NCBI GenBank assembly: GCA_024305745.1
Contig: JAHRBS010000009.1
Span: 1,736,001-1,800,000 of the forward strand
Source: Polyporus tsugae
Lineage: Eukaryota; Basidiomycota; Agaricomycetes; Polyporales; Polyporaceae
Length of the DNA: 64,000 bases
Reading direction: 5' to 3'
Shown: in pieces, positions 35,906 to 46,619 of the stretch
How the letters are laid out: every line of letters starts with the position of its first letter
How positions within the stretch are numbered: position 1 is the first letter of the stretch
The notes under the pieces: generated by a model
What the model saw: the letters and a program-made list of their open reading frames with translations, nothing else
Database searches by the model: none
Told to the model about the DNA's origin: nothing
Position numbers and translations under genes: made by a program

Positions 35906-37176
35906 GGGACTGAAGAGGGCGGTGAGCCCGGGAGAAAGGAGGGGTTGGAAGAGAGACAGACCACGAAGATGGAGGGTGAGTACACAAGGGGCAGCCTCAA
36001 CGGCAGGCTCCGGTTCCAGGGCGGGGGCGAGAGATGAATGGACCGGCTTGACAGAAGCCAATCAGCCTCAGACGCCTTTTGTCGCCCTTGGCGGTCGTTT
36101 CATCAGTTAAGAAAATTCAAGCCTGCCGTCGGCGAGTCACCATCTCGGAGTTGGGTGGGTAAGGTTCTCCTACAGCCTATACTTTGGTAAAATTTCGCTA
36201 AATCGACCTATATGAAGAAGGTACGTACGTTGTGTGGCCAGCCGACCGATCGACGGCCGTTGGGGGCGAGAAGCCCATGTCACAGCAGCCGGGTCATCCG
36301 TGCGCGAACGATCATGGCAGCTCCGTTGAAATATAATGGAGGAGGAGAGGAGGAGGAGGGTCGGTATTCCGATCCGCGTGCACCTACTATAGCTACCGCC
36401 GCCAATCCAACGTACTTCGCTCGCCTTTGGTGTCCCAGCCTTGTAGTTGTGCATACAGAAGCCCCACGTACAGATGGGAGTGGGCTAGGAGGCGGGTTTC
36501 GTCCTTTGTGGGCATCCCGTAGTAGTAGTACCATTAAAGTAGTACGCAATATTTTTTTTTCGCGCAGAGACGCGCGGGGGAAACTTCGGAGCGCTGGTCT
36601 CCTTGTTGGCCGAGTCGGCAACCATGATCAATGTTTGTCGTCTCCTCCTGCAGCCTCCTACTCGCCGAAACATTTGCCCTCTATGTAGAAGAGTTCATCC
36701 CATCTCATGCATTTTATTCTCCTGGCGGCTAAATAGTATTCACATTTGCTACCATTTGAGAGAGGTTCGGGGCGACATCGCGGCGAACATGATACGATGG
36801 TCCATATTGCTGGTATGTTCATTCCTGTCGTCATGTTCACGGTAAACCTTTGATGTCCTCCATAGAGCTTGTGGCCTGGCGTGTACCTCGCCAACCGCAT
36901 GGCTGACCAGTGTCAGCCACGGCCCGAGTATTTTACATACAGACGGGCGTGATATCCGGAACCACGGATAGCTTCGCCTCAACCTCCTCCGTTGACGGAT
37001 TTCCTCAAGCCCAGACATCCTGATAACTCCCTTGTCCGTGCGATGGCCCACATCGCCTCCGGCTTACGAGGTATCGTGTTTTCCTTCAGGACGCCTCCTA
37101 TCATCCTCCGTCCCCACATTCTAGCATCGCCCATTGCTTCAGTACTCACGCTCTTCTAGTCCCAAGTTCGTTCAAG
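35906..37176. other. Divergent intergenic region, nothing recognised
   Basis: About 1.27 kb between the GtaA-type gene (minus) and a plus-strand hypothetical gene. A GGAGGAGAGGAGG tract lies at 36342-36360, and a T-run and GTAGTAGTAGTACC repeat at 36519-36560. No gene is supported. Confidence 0.5.
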
Positions 37177-38154
37177 ATGACGAAGGAAGGTGGCTGCCAA
37201 TCTAGCCCAGGCTCTTCAACGTCCACAGCCCTCAGACTCGTGCTCTCTCCTGCGTCCACCGCTACTAGGAGCACTTCACGGCTGGGAGCATTCTACGGTC
37301 ACATCGTCAGCAAGCTGGTCCCTACCATGCCAGCCACCGGTACGCCTTCGTTAAGCATCTCCCCTGATCGAGCCAAATACGCCGTACCCATCAGGCCTCC
37401 TGTCAATGCCACGCAGCTGTATACCGCCTCTAACTCCGCGACATCTCTCATGACAATCGACATCGATGACTTAAACGACGACGACATCCTGCATTACCCG
37501 ACTCCGAGGAATGCGTCCACTTCGACAGCATCTACTCCTTCTCTGGCGAGCGGCACATCGAGCCCGCGCTGGACAACGTCCTCCTGGGAACCGCAGACAC
37601 CTCCCAAACTTGAAGTCTCGTCTACCAGCATCGACCGCTTGGTGTTCGGCCATCCCCCATTCACTCTGTCCATGGAGTTACGACCTTTGGAGACTGGCGT
37701 GTCGGCCGTACGTGCAGACTCAGATATTCCGATCGGGTCTACTGGCCGCTTCCCATCGGCCATTCCTTCCTCCGGGGTTGATGCCGTGGCTCAACGCGTC
37801 CCGGAGGGCAACTCAAAGGCCGTACTGAACCCCAATAGGGGCGGCTGCTACAGCCTGGACTCTGTTCCTTGGTCTGTCTCTCCGCTTGTCGCCTCTACGC
37901 ATCAACATCCGAGCCCTAGCCCCTCTACGACGCTTTCAGACCTCGAAGCTGGCTTTGGTTCCTCCTTCGCTGCTGCTAACAACACTTTCGACAGCCTCGA
38001 TAGTTTCCGTGTCGACAAGCGCGGGAGGCCTTGCATCGCCCTCCTCGATTCGCTCCCATCCGCTTTCTCGATCTCGAGTCTCGACATTCCTGGATGCCGG
38101 AGAATCGGCGACGACCATGGTGCTCCTCCCCGCGGCAATGACGACATTGCCTGA
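37177..38154 (+). CDS. Ser/Thr/Pro-rich disordered hypothetical protein
   Basis: A single exon of 325 residues. Ser, Thr and Pro dominate, with no hydrophobic core and no recognised domain. Two small acidic patches (IDIDDLNDDDI; SDLEAGFGSS) could be interaction motifs. Many S/T-P sites suggest phosphorylation. Codon use looks normal for the window and no stop interrupts it, but a compositionally biased frame can arise by chance. A short intron could exist near either end. Confidence 0.5.
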   Translation: MTKEGGCQSSPGSSTSTALRLVLSPASTATRSTSRLGAFYGHIVSKLVPTMPATGTPSLSISPDRAKYAVPIRPPVNATQLYTASNSATSLMTIDIDDLNDDDILHYPTPRNASTSTASTPSLASGTSSPRWTTSSWEPQTPPKLEVSSTSIDRLVFGHPPFTLSMELRPLETGVSAVRADSDIPIGSTGRFPSAIPSSGVDAVAQRVPEGNSKAVLNPNRGGCYSLDSVPWSVSPLVASTHQHPSPSPSTTLSDLEAGFGSSFAAANNTFDSLDSFRVDKRGRPCIALLDSLPSAFSISSLDIPGCRRIGDDHGAPPRGNDDIA

Positions 38155-38540
38155 GGTGTGGGGCCTCTGACGCTCTGCAGCAACAGCTACCATCTCTGCC
38201 GTCTGATGCTACTCTTCCTTGTCGACGTCTTCTCAAATTGGCCGCTACTGTACTGCGACTCTACAAGACACCACACAGCCTCATGCTCTCTCGCGGACGC
38301 ACATTCACATTCTCCCTTCATTCCGCAATACATCATGATGCCGCACCGATATCTTCCATTTCTGACGATCCATATCTTCAATTTTGCCCAATACCCTCTT
38401 GTATGTCTTCGAGACTAAGAACACAGCAGTAATGTTCTTGAAAATCCTCTCGTCCGAAACCGCTGAGAGCGATCAACATGTACGAAACATATTAAAGTAC
38501 ACAACCACGTTACAGGGTTTAAGCCTCTGGATATGCATCA

Positions 38541-39610
38541 CTAGTTAACATCGTTCTGAAGGTTATCCGACCACGACGCGTACTCCTTTACCTCGCGCGT
38601 GAGCTGCGCGAGGTACTCTTCAACGTACATATGCGCGTCCTTGCCCAGCAGAAGGCGGAGCGGCGGGTTCGAAAGCTCGCTCAGCTCGTAGATCTTCTGG
38701 ACACCCTTCACGGGATCGCTCCACCGCGCCTGCATGATCTCGATATTCTTGCCCTCGCTGAAGTACTGGCGGATAACGGCGGCCGGGTTCGTGGGGCCGG
38801 TGTACGCGGGGTGCTGCGGGAGGATCTGGAACTTTTGTATGATCTCGGTGGCGAAGCCCCCAGGCAGGACGGACGAGATCTGTGGAAGGTATGGGTCAGC
38901 TCCGGTACGACTCAATATTCCCCAACGCCGTGCTTCAAGCTAACCTTGATGTTCCACGCAGGATCCAGCTCCTTGCTCAGCGTCTCGGTGAACCCTTCAA
39001 GCGCTAGGAAGGCAAACAAAGAAGTGAGTGTCGTTGCACTCTTCTGCCGGAGGCTAACCATGAGTCCATTGCACTCACCATGCTTCGCAGCACAATAGAA
39101 GCCCATGGTGGGTGCGGCCGCCACGCCCGCGGTCGCGCTGTTCTGGATGAGGCGGCCGCCCTGTGGCTTGTTCTCATCCCGGAAGAACCGGACGGCCTCC
39201 TGTGAGACGTGCGCCGCCCCCCAGAAGTTCACGTCGAAGAGAGCACGGGCGGGCTCGTCTGGGACTCCCTCAAGCTCGCCTGTGAAGATATACCCGGCGT
39301 TGTTGAAGACGACGTCGACGCGCCCAAACACTTCCTTGACCTTGGCGAAGGCGTCCTTGATTTCGGCGGGCTTGGTGACGTCAAGGCGGAGGACGAGGAG
39401 CTGCTCGGAGGTGTACTTGGACGCGAAGTCGGTGAGGACCTCGGGCTTGCGGAGGGTGGCGACGACGCGGTCGCCGTGGGCGAGGGCGCAGCGCGCCATC
39501 TCGAGGCCGAAGCCCGAGGAGGCACCAGTAACTGATAAGTTCGTTCAGGGAACGTTCTCTCTGGTATTCAACGTAGCGGACTTACTGAACCAGACGCGAG
39601 CAGAGGACAT
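38541..39610 (-). CDS. Short-chain dehydrogenase/reductase 1 of tandem array
   Basis: Exons 39610-39586, 39531-39079, 39003-38945 and 38879-38541 give 291 residues. Classical SDR features are all present: TGASSGFG (cofactor glycine loop, split by intron 1), the NNAG motif in VVFNNAGY, catalytic Ser in LIQNSAT and Y-x-x-x-K in YCAAK. The Arg/Lys around VATLRKP favour NADP(H). The C-terminal 110 residues (SSVLPGGF, WSDPVKGVQKIYEL) form the substrate lid shared by all copies here. Substrates are unknown; this group resembles fungal reductases of steroids, polyketides or fatty aldehydes. It shares promoter and intergenic sequence with SDR 2, so the pair is a recent duplication. Confidence 0.9.
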
Positions 39611-39673
39611 GGTGATGGCGAGATAGGAAGACGCTTCAGTGAGCACTGGTTCCTTTCGTGCGGCGAGGTCCCC

Positions 39674-39680
39674 TTTTATA
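39674..39680 (-). promoter_or_regulatory. TATA box of SDR 1
   Basis: TATAAAA on the minus strand, 64 bp before the start codon. The surrounding CGATATAAAAGGGG is conserved upstream of SDR 2. Confidence 0.6.
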
Positions 39681-39682
39681 TC

Positions 39683-40253
39683 GTCTTTGGACTCGGCAAG
39701 GTCATGACCGATGGCCTCGAAATACGTGTCCGAGCGGCGACAGCCAAGCCGTACCGTCTCCTACGTGACTACTATGATGGCATACATGGCTGACGTTGGA
39801 CGGTGGTTCGACGTACGTACACTGCTCGGCATGAGCCGCCTGACGATGCGCGCTTCCTCTAGCGTTTTCCGATAGGGATATATGCCTCTTGCTCGAGTGG
39901 GGATCAAGGGTTTGGAGAGAGCACCGTTGAACCCCGACCGGGGTTTCCTTGTCCGGCACGTGCTGGCACTGGGCGCCACCGTTGAATGCGATCTGCTCTT
40001 TCGACATATAAGTACCTACGCGGGACAATAGAAAAATTAAAAAAAGACATATAAGTACCATCTTGTATGTCTCCGAGACCACTTATTTACTCATCAGCTA
40101 TTTTTTAGAGCGTCCTCTCAGGCTAGTCACTGTCCAAGCTCCGACCTCGATCGCCATTTTCAAGAATTCAAAGAAGGTACGCAAACACACTTTAAAGCTG
40201 AAGACGCAAGAAAGGACCCCCCGTCCCTCCCGGGCCCAATCTGCGCGGCAGTG
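39683..40253. other. Spacer between SDR 1 and SDR 2
   Basis: No gene. Its first 250 bp resemble the spacer upstream of SDR 2 (41400-41740), for example GTACGTAC(A/G)CT followed by CTCGGCATG, showing that the duplicated unit included upstream DNA. Confidence 0.55.
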
Positions 40254-41320
40254 CTAGTTGACCTCGTACCGAAGATCATCCGACCACGACGCATACTGGC
40301 CGACCTCCCGCGTGAGCCGCGCCAGGTAGTCTCTAACGGACTGATGCGCGTCCTTGCCCAGCAGTAGCCGGAGCGGCGGGTCCGACAGCTCACTCAACTC
40401 GTAGATCTTCTGGACGCCCTTCACCGGATCGCTCCACCGCGCCTTCATGTACTCTTTGTCCCCGATCGCTCCGCCGAAGATTTTGCGCGTGATGGCAGCT
40501 GGATTCGCGTCGTCGGCGTACGCGGGGTGCTGCGGGAGCATCTCGAGCTTGTCCGCGATCTCGGTGACGAAGCCCCCAGGCAGGACGGACGAGATCTGTA
40601 GAAGGTATGGATCAGCTCCGGTACGACTCAATATTCCCCAACGCCGTGCTTCACGCTAACCTTGATGTTCCACGCAGGATCCAGCTCCTTGCTCAGCGTC
40701 TCGGTAAACCCTTCAAGCGCTATCACCCATGCAGAGAAGCAGTGAGTACGTATCCTCGCCATAATTCACCCGAGACCACACCACTCACCATGCTTCGCAG
40801 CGCAATAGAACCCTGTCGTCGGCATCGCTGCCAGGCCCGCGGTCGCGCTGTTCTGGATCAGCCGGCCCCCGCGCGGGCTGTTCTCCTCGCGGAAGAACCG
40901 GACGGCCTCCTGTGAGACATGCGCCGCGCCCCAGAAGTTCACGTCGAACAGAGCACGCGCGGGCCCGTCCGGGAACGCCTCTGCCTCGCCCGCGACGACG
41001 TATCCGGCGTTGTTGAACACGACATCGACGCGGCCGAACTTCTCTTTTGCTTTGATGAAGGCGGCCTTGATCTCTTCGGCCGAGCATACGTCGAGGCGGA
41101 GGACGAGGAGCTGCTCTGGGGTGTACTGGGACGCGAAGTCGTTGAGCGCGGCGGGCGTGCGGAGGGTGGCGACGACGCGGTCGCCGTGGGCGAGCGCGCA
41201 GCGCGCCATCTCGAGGCCGAAGCCTGAGGACGTGCCGGTGACTGAAAGGTCCGTTCAAGGCACGTTCAATCTGATATTAAAAGCAGAGGACTTACTGAAC
41301 CAAACGCGGGCAGAGGACAT
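40254..41320 (-). CDS. Short-chain dehydrogenase/reductase 2 of tandem array
   Basis: Exons 41320-41296, 41241-40789, 40719-40661 and 40595-40254 give 292 residues. The first three exons have exactly the lengths of SDR 1. Motifs are TGTSSGFG, VVFNNAGY, LIQNSAT and YCAAK, so it should be active. The main difference from SDR 1 lies in the C-terminal lid (EIADKLEML; GAIGDKEYMKARW), which would shape a different substrate pocket. TATA and leader sequence are nearly the same as in SDR 1. Confidence 0.9.
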
Positions 41321-41378
41321 GGCGATGGCGAGATAAGAAGACTTTTCAGTGCACGCACCTTTCATGCGGCGACACCCC

Positions 41379-41385
41379 CTTATAT
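41379..41385 (-). promoter_or_regulatory. TATA box of SDR 2
   Basis: TATAAGG on the minus strand, about 60 bp before the start codon, in the same sequence context as the SDR 1 box. Confidence 0.55.
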
Positions 41386-41846
41386 CGTCTTTGGACTAGG
41401 GAAGGTTATGACCACGAAATGCATGTCCGATCGGGGACGCTCACATCAGCGCAAGGCCTGGAAAATGAGAACGCGAAGCCAGACCTTCTCATACTGTATG
41501 GCCATGGCTATACAGTAGGTTGGACGCTGGTGCAACGTGCTCACCTACGATGGAAGGGTACGTACGCTACTCGGCATGCCGATACGTGTTTCCTCTCGCA
41601 TTAGGGATATGTGCCCCTGACGCCATTCATGTGCGTTTCCTCCAGTGCTGCATGTGAGCCAACCATTCACCGAAACAGCGTTACTGATTGCCAGCCGGGG
41701 TTTCCTCGTTCGCGTGCAAGACCCTCTTTGACTCTTTCATCGGACTCTCCTACACCCGTCATTGTGGCGTCACATATCGATGCAGCGTTGCAATCTGTTG
41801 GTCAACGATCAATTCTATACAGTACGTCCAGGTGCGATCGGTTCTG
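41386..41846. other. Spacer between SDR 2 and SDR 3
   Basis: No gene is visible. The part nearest SDR 2 is homologous to the spacer upstream of SDR 1. Confidence 0.5.
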
Positions 41847-42912
41847 CTACAGATACTCATCCTTCTCCAACCCCACAGACCACGACGCGTACTCCTCCAC
41901 CTCTTCGGAGAAACTGTTGATGGCAGCGCGGGCCAGATCTACGCACCCCAGTGGGACGCGGAGCGGTGGCGAAGGTAACACGCCCATCCGGTAGATGGCG
42001 TCCGCTGCCTTCGCGGCGTCTCCCTTCACCTCGTACATCGGGTCGAAGCTTCCAGTTAGGCTCGTGAGGATGGCTTTGCGCGACTGGGCGATGACCAGGT
42101 CAGACTTGTCGTAGCCGGGATGTATGGGGAGCTTGGTCATGGCACCGACTGCGTTCGTACCAAACGCGCCGAGACTTATGATCGTCAACTGTGTAGCAGT
42201 AAGCTTGTGAGTGCGTCCTTAAATTGTGCGAGTACACGAAGAGCTCGTCTCGATGTTCCATTCAGGGTCTACTTCCTTCGCAAGCGTCTCGGCGAGACCG
42301 CCAATTGCTGCGGCACCAAGAATTTGTGAGTCGGGAACACATTGTATTGTTTCGAGATCGGGTTTACCATGCTTTGTTGCCGAGTAGAAGCCGCAAGCAG
42401 GATAGCCCACTAGTTCCGTTCCAGACGTAATCTGGAAGATGCGTCCACCCTTCCCGGGTACGTTCTCTTCGCGCATAAACCGCACCGCCTCCTGCAAAAC
42501 GTGGGTCGAGCCCCAGAAGTTGACCTCGAACAGCGCCCGGGCGACATCGTCAGGCGTGCCCTCGACCTCGCTCAGGAGGGCGGTGCCGGCGTTGCTGACG
42601 ATGACGTCGATCCGGCCGAACGCCTCCTTCGCCTTCTTGAATGCATCGAGGATGTCTTGGTGGACGGTGACGTCGACCTTGAGGACGAGGAGACGCTCTT
42701 TGGGGTACTGCTCGGCGAGATCGTTGAGGACCTCTGGCTTGCGGAGTGTCGCCACTGCGATGTCGCCCTTTAAGAGGACGTCGCGCGTGATATTCAGGCC
42801 GAGCCCGGACGAGGAACCGGTGACTGGAAGACTTTGTGAGTATTGTCTGTGCGTACTGAAGGTTAGCAGTAATGGGGCACTTACTGAACCAAACTCTAGG
42901 GGTAGCCGGCAT
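41847..42912 (-). CDS. Short-chain dehydrogenase/reductase 3, splice donor lost
   Basis: Exons 42912-42885, 42823-42368, 42307-42249 and 42188-41847 would give 294 residues. It is a more divergent relative of the other copies: TGSSSGLG, VIVSNAGT, catalytic Ser in QITSG, YSATK. Exon 3 has the same 59 bp length as in the other SDRs. However, the expected GT donor after NIE (42248-42247) reads AC, giving ACGAGC instead of GTGAGC. If the intron is retained the protein stops at 42219 and loses the 113-residue lid. All other exons are open, so the loss is recent, is a sequencing error, or is tolerated by an unusual splice. It is possibly a young pseudogene. Confidence 0.75.
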
Positions 42913-42995
42913 GTTTGGTGCGCCGTGCAATGCTCGAGGTACTGCTAGGTCGAAGTGGATTGCGATTTTGCGAGCTCTGTGCATTCATGCCCTTC

Positions 42996-43002
42996 ATATA
43001 TA
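42996..43002 (-). promoter_or_regulatory. TATA box of SDR 3
   Basis: TATATAT on the minus strand, 84 bp before the start codon. Confidence 0.5.
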
Positions 43003-43801
43003 GAGCAGGAGCGACTGAATCATCGAATAGTCGGGCCACCCTTACCTATACGATTTTGTGAACAACCCTCGGACCCCTCATCGAAGGAGGAGTCATGAAC
43101 GAAGCAAGCAACACCTTCCTATTCGGGTCCCTTGCGCAGTCTATAGACAGCGCCCCACAGTAGCGTTGGCGGAGGCCGAAGCCGACCTAGCGAGTAGAAG
43201 CGTTCTTCGGGCGGGAGACGTCCGCCCGAGGTGTTCTATACCAGGCCCCTGGCGCCTTGTCTCGACCCGAGAGCTCGGGGTGGCTGAGCCTGCGATAGTC
43301 CTCATTCGTCGAGTGGCACATAAGCGAGCAAAAGTTCAATTGACGGCAGAGCATAATTGATTATTGTCAACAACGGATACGGCTCGAATCGGTCCGCCCA
43401 TGCAACCTTCCACTCCATACTTGCGCGCCCGGCGCGTGGTAGGTGACTATGATAGTACGTACGTCGGCGCCCTCCACATGATGATATGCGCCGCGTTCCA
43501 GTGCGCTCCAGTGGCCTCAAGTCCGGTCTATTCGCCTAGTATGTACTGACAAGTACTTCGACTAAGTAGTAGCTAACCAGGCAGCGTGGTAACCAGCTCG
43601 TCATCGTCCTCCATCCACGCGTCTCCGGGGCCACCAACCCGACCTCGACAACCTCCGCTACATGCACCTCGACAGCTCTCCGCGGCGCCAAATTCCCGCA
43701 CCATCGACTTGCTCTGCGTGGCGTCAGCGAGGAGTATCGCGCTGTTGGTGCTGGTGAGTCTTCTGGGCGACGCACCAATAAGAGTCAGCGGAATGACACA
43801 C
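43003..43801. other. Intergenic, nothing recognised
   Basis: About 0.8 kb. Frames at 43573-43778 (minus) are Gly/Arg-rich and may be decayed 3' exons of the RRM relic next to them. Confidence 0.4.
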
Positions 43802-43996
43802 CTGATTGTCATCCAGTATAAGGTTCCGCTGCCCAACGAGCTGGGCCACGTTGTTCGTGTCCTTGAACGTGACGAAGTCGAAGCGCTTCAAGCGGCCCAG
43901 CTCACGGTAGACTATGACTGCGCAGTCAACAACCTTGTCATATTCCATCCAAGTACGACTCACCAGTCTCCCAGAGGGGTTGCCGCATATCCGCAA
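43802..43996 (-). pseudogene. RRM (RNA-binding) domain fragment
   Basis: The minus frame reads MEYDKVVDCAV then YRELGRLKRFDFVTFKD and ends LILDDNQ at a GTGTGT donor-like site. This resembles the second half of an RRM of the hnRNP type, where the RNP1 octamer is normally RGFGFVTF; here it is KRFDFVTF, with the key Gly and Phe replaced. The RNP2 strand upstream is not recognisable and the downstream exon does not continue in frame. It is probably a relic of a duplicated RNA-binding protein gene. Confidence 0.4.
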
Positions 43997-44821
43997 GCCC
44001 TGTAGTAGCCATTAGATTTGACAACCATGTCAAAGATGACATTAAAACGAACCACTGCGATCCTGCTGTCTCACATCGCTGCCCTCGAATCCTCGCACGC
44101 GGCACGAGGCAGGGCTTTCAAGTGCTCGTCGCTCGATACATCGACCACTCACCTTGTTGTGAGCCACGCTTGCTCCTTCTAAATATCCTAACGTTGATGC
44201 GAACTCACCGGAGAACAGGATGCAAGCGCGGCTGAGCACCGTATGAAGAGCTGACAAAGTGGAACTCACCTTAAGGTGCCGAATCCGAACGTGATCGTGG
44301 CATTGGGTTTTGATCCGCGCTTGGGACGGTCGTACTGCTTCCAAGGGTGTCCTGCTTGTCTGTGAATGTTGGTGGGTAGGTGTTTGCGAGGCTTGAACGA
44401 AGGGATGGTGAGGAGAGCGATGCCATTGCCGGGAGGAGAAGATGGTCGACAGTCTACAGACAGACATCAAAGGACAAGTGGAAACTTCACGCGGTGCTAG
44501 CGAATTTCCTGTCGTTGACATCAAAAGGGACCCGGCCGCGGGTACTGCCGGGATTGTTCAGGGCAGGCCATCATGGCCTTCGGAGAAATTCACTCGGGTC
44601 ATTTGACCGCCATCCGTCGAATGTCTGACATCTGGTGATGGACAGGTACAGTAATGGAAGCATCAGCAAACAGTGATGAGTTTCCAGTTGCGCTAAGGGG
44701 AATCCAGAGAATAAGCTTGCTCCAGTGTTCCCCAGTGGAATCAAGGCGTTCAGTAGAAATAAGTCCGGAAAAGTACCGGACGGATTCCTGATGCTTCTCG
44801 TCCAGCAATATCTTCTTCAAG
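43997..44821. other. Intergenic, nothing recognised
   Basis: A 160-residue minus frame (44042-44524) has no motif and biased composition, and I do not accept it as a gene. Confidence 0.4.
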
Positions 44822-45175
44822 TGTAAAATTGGACTTCAGGAGGAATACACAGGTCGGTTTGTGTATGATCCACTGGCGGCATCAAGGGTGTAAGTGCAAG
44901 GAGGCGAGTGACGATCATGATGGCGGTGGTCAGAGAAAACCCGCGGCCGGGGGAGCACCCTGCGAGTCGAAGTCCAAAATGGTAACGTAGACGCGCGGCG
45001 CCTCGTCCGACACGTCATCGGCGGCCAATTCTTGAAGTGGTTCCTTCACGACATCATATCGATCCATAGAGTGCTTGTAGCCTGGGTTGACTTTGGTTGT
45101 GATACTCATTCTTCTCCTGACTCCACAGACAGGAATAGACACTCTTGGGAAACTTCTGATGATGGCCCGCTGAAT
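44822..45175 (-). repeat. Dispersed repeat, copy 2 (contains intact short ORF)
   Basis: This is the best-preserved copy of the repeat at 22206-22622, lying in inverted orientation to it, with a fragment at 57750-57797. Similarity covers the ORF, about 60 bp before it and about 110 bp after it. That exceeds what coding constraint alone would preserve. Confidence 0.8.
44930..45109 (-). CDS. Candidate 59-residue protein of the SDR-linked repeat
   Basis: A continuous frame starts MSITTKVNPGYKHSMDRYDV and ends in a Gly/Ala/Pro-rich tail. The centre is acidic (ELAADDVSDEAP) followed by a beta-like stretch RVYVTILDF. There is no signal peptide, membrane span, CaaX box or Cys. The RVYVTILDF-type stretch is also readable in copy 1 and as RVYITILDS in copy 3, with mostly silent or conservative changes, which hints at a coding past. 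I know no family for it. Copy 1 has lost the start and gained a stop. Confidence 0.4.
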   Translation of the reverse strand: MSITTKVNPGYKHSMDRYDVVKEPLQELAADDVSDEAPRVYVTILDFDSQGAPPAAGFL

Positions 45176-45487
45176 CCAGGCATCCCAGCAGTCGGACTCG
45201 GACGCGGAAAGATTGTTACGAACAACCCTCGTTCGTCGACTCGTCGCAACTCGGATGAGTAGTTTAAGACCGAGCAGGTGACAACTCTCCTTTCTGATCC
45301 CCTTCCTCCACGCAGCCTTGCGCATCCGGGGTGCAGAACTACACAGTAACGTCAACCTGAAGCAGTCCAGGCAGGTGGGCCTTTGGGCCTTGTCGAGCGG
45401 TTTCGGGCGGGCATGCAAGAGCGATTTACACATCGGTCCCATTCGAATCGAGTATGTATTGTACAAGTTCCTCCGTAGTTCCAAGCT

Positions 45488-46570
45488 CTAGTTAACGTCA
45501 TATCCCAGGTTATCCGACCACGCCGCGTACTCGTCCACCTCCTTCGTGAGCTGCGCGATGTACTGCCGTACATACTGGTTGATGTCCTTGCCGAGCAACA
45601 GCCGGAGCGGGGGGTTCGGCAGCGTGCTCAGCTCGTAGACTTTCTGGACGCCCTTCTTGGGGTCCCCGAACCCGAGCTTCTTCTGACTTTCCACGGTGGC
45701 ACCGGCAAACAGCTTGCGGAAGGCTGCCGCGGCGTTCGCGTCGTCTGCATACGCAGGGTGCTGCGGGAGCGCTTGGAGTGAGCTGGTGCCGAACGCAGTC
45801 ACGAAGCCACCGAATAGGACGGACGAGATCTGAGGTGTCGATACGTACAGCATATCAGCGCTGCACGTCATAGGGGTAGAGGGGGACTCACCTTGATGTT
45901 CCATGTAGGGCTCAACTCCTTGTTCAGGGTTTCGGTGAACCCTTCGAGCGCTACACCCAGGGTCCCCAAACAGGAGCATGAGTACATACTCCCATCACTA
46001 AGCCGACGAGAATATATAGCGATTTATGCCCACCGTGCTTGGCAGAGGTATAGAACCCCATCGTCGGAATAGCCACCAGCCCCACCCCCGCACTGTTCTG
46101 GATGAGGCGGCCGCCCTGTGGCTTGTTCTCATCCCGGAAGAACCGCACCGCCTCCTGTGAGACGTGCACCGCGCCCCAGAAGTTCACCTCGAACATCGTC
46201 TGCGCGGGCTCGTCGGGGATTCCCTCCAACTCTCCTACAACGGCGTACCCGGCGTTGTTGAAGACGACGTCGATGCGGCCGAAGGCCGCCTTGGCCTTGG
46301 CGAAGGCGTCCCTGATCTCCTCGGGTTTGGAGACGTCGAGACGGAGGACGAGGAGTTGCTTGGGGCTATATTGGGACGCGAAGTCCTTAAGGACGTCGGG
46401 CTTACGGAGGGTTGCGATGACTCGTTCGCCCTTGGCGAGGGCGACGCGGGCCATCTCGAGGCCGAAGCCCGAGGAGGCACCAGTGACTACAGAGCGCAAG
46501 CATTCAGTAAACGAACACTACTGCCATTCCAGGACGGCGACGTACTCAACCACACGCGAGAAGTAGACAT
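45488..46570 (-). CDS. Short-chain dehydrogenase/reductase 4 of array
   Basis: Exons 46570-46546, 46486-46034, 45950-45892 and 45829-45488 give 292 residues, with the same exon lengths as SDR 2. Motifs are intact: TGASSGFG, VVFNNAGY, LIQNSAG and YTSAK. Its lid differs most (SSLQALPQHP; KKLGFGDPKKGVQKVYEL). The relics at 22.9 kb (GDPAKGVRKIYE, LLLGKDIN) and at 58 kb are closest to this copy, so it is probably the parent of both. Confidence 0.9.
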
Positions 46571-46613
46571 AGCTAAAGGAGGAGTATAGGGGTAAGGTCT
46601 CGTCGCTCTCCAT

Positions 46614-46619
46614 CTTATA
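46614..46619 (-). promoter_or_regulatory. TATA box of SDR 4
   Basis: TATAAG on the minus strand, 44 bp before the start codon. Confidence 0.5.

Noticed and set aside
44042..44524. 160-residue minus-strand frame
   Set aside because: No domain, no splice logic, composition like the surrounding non-coding DNA.
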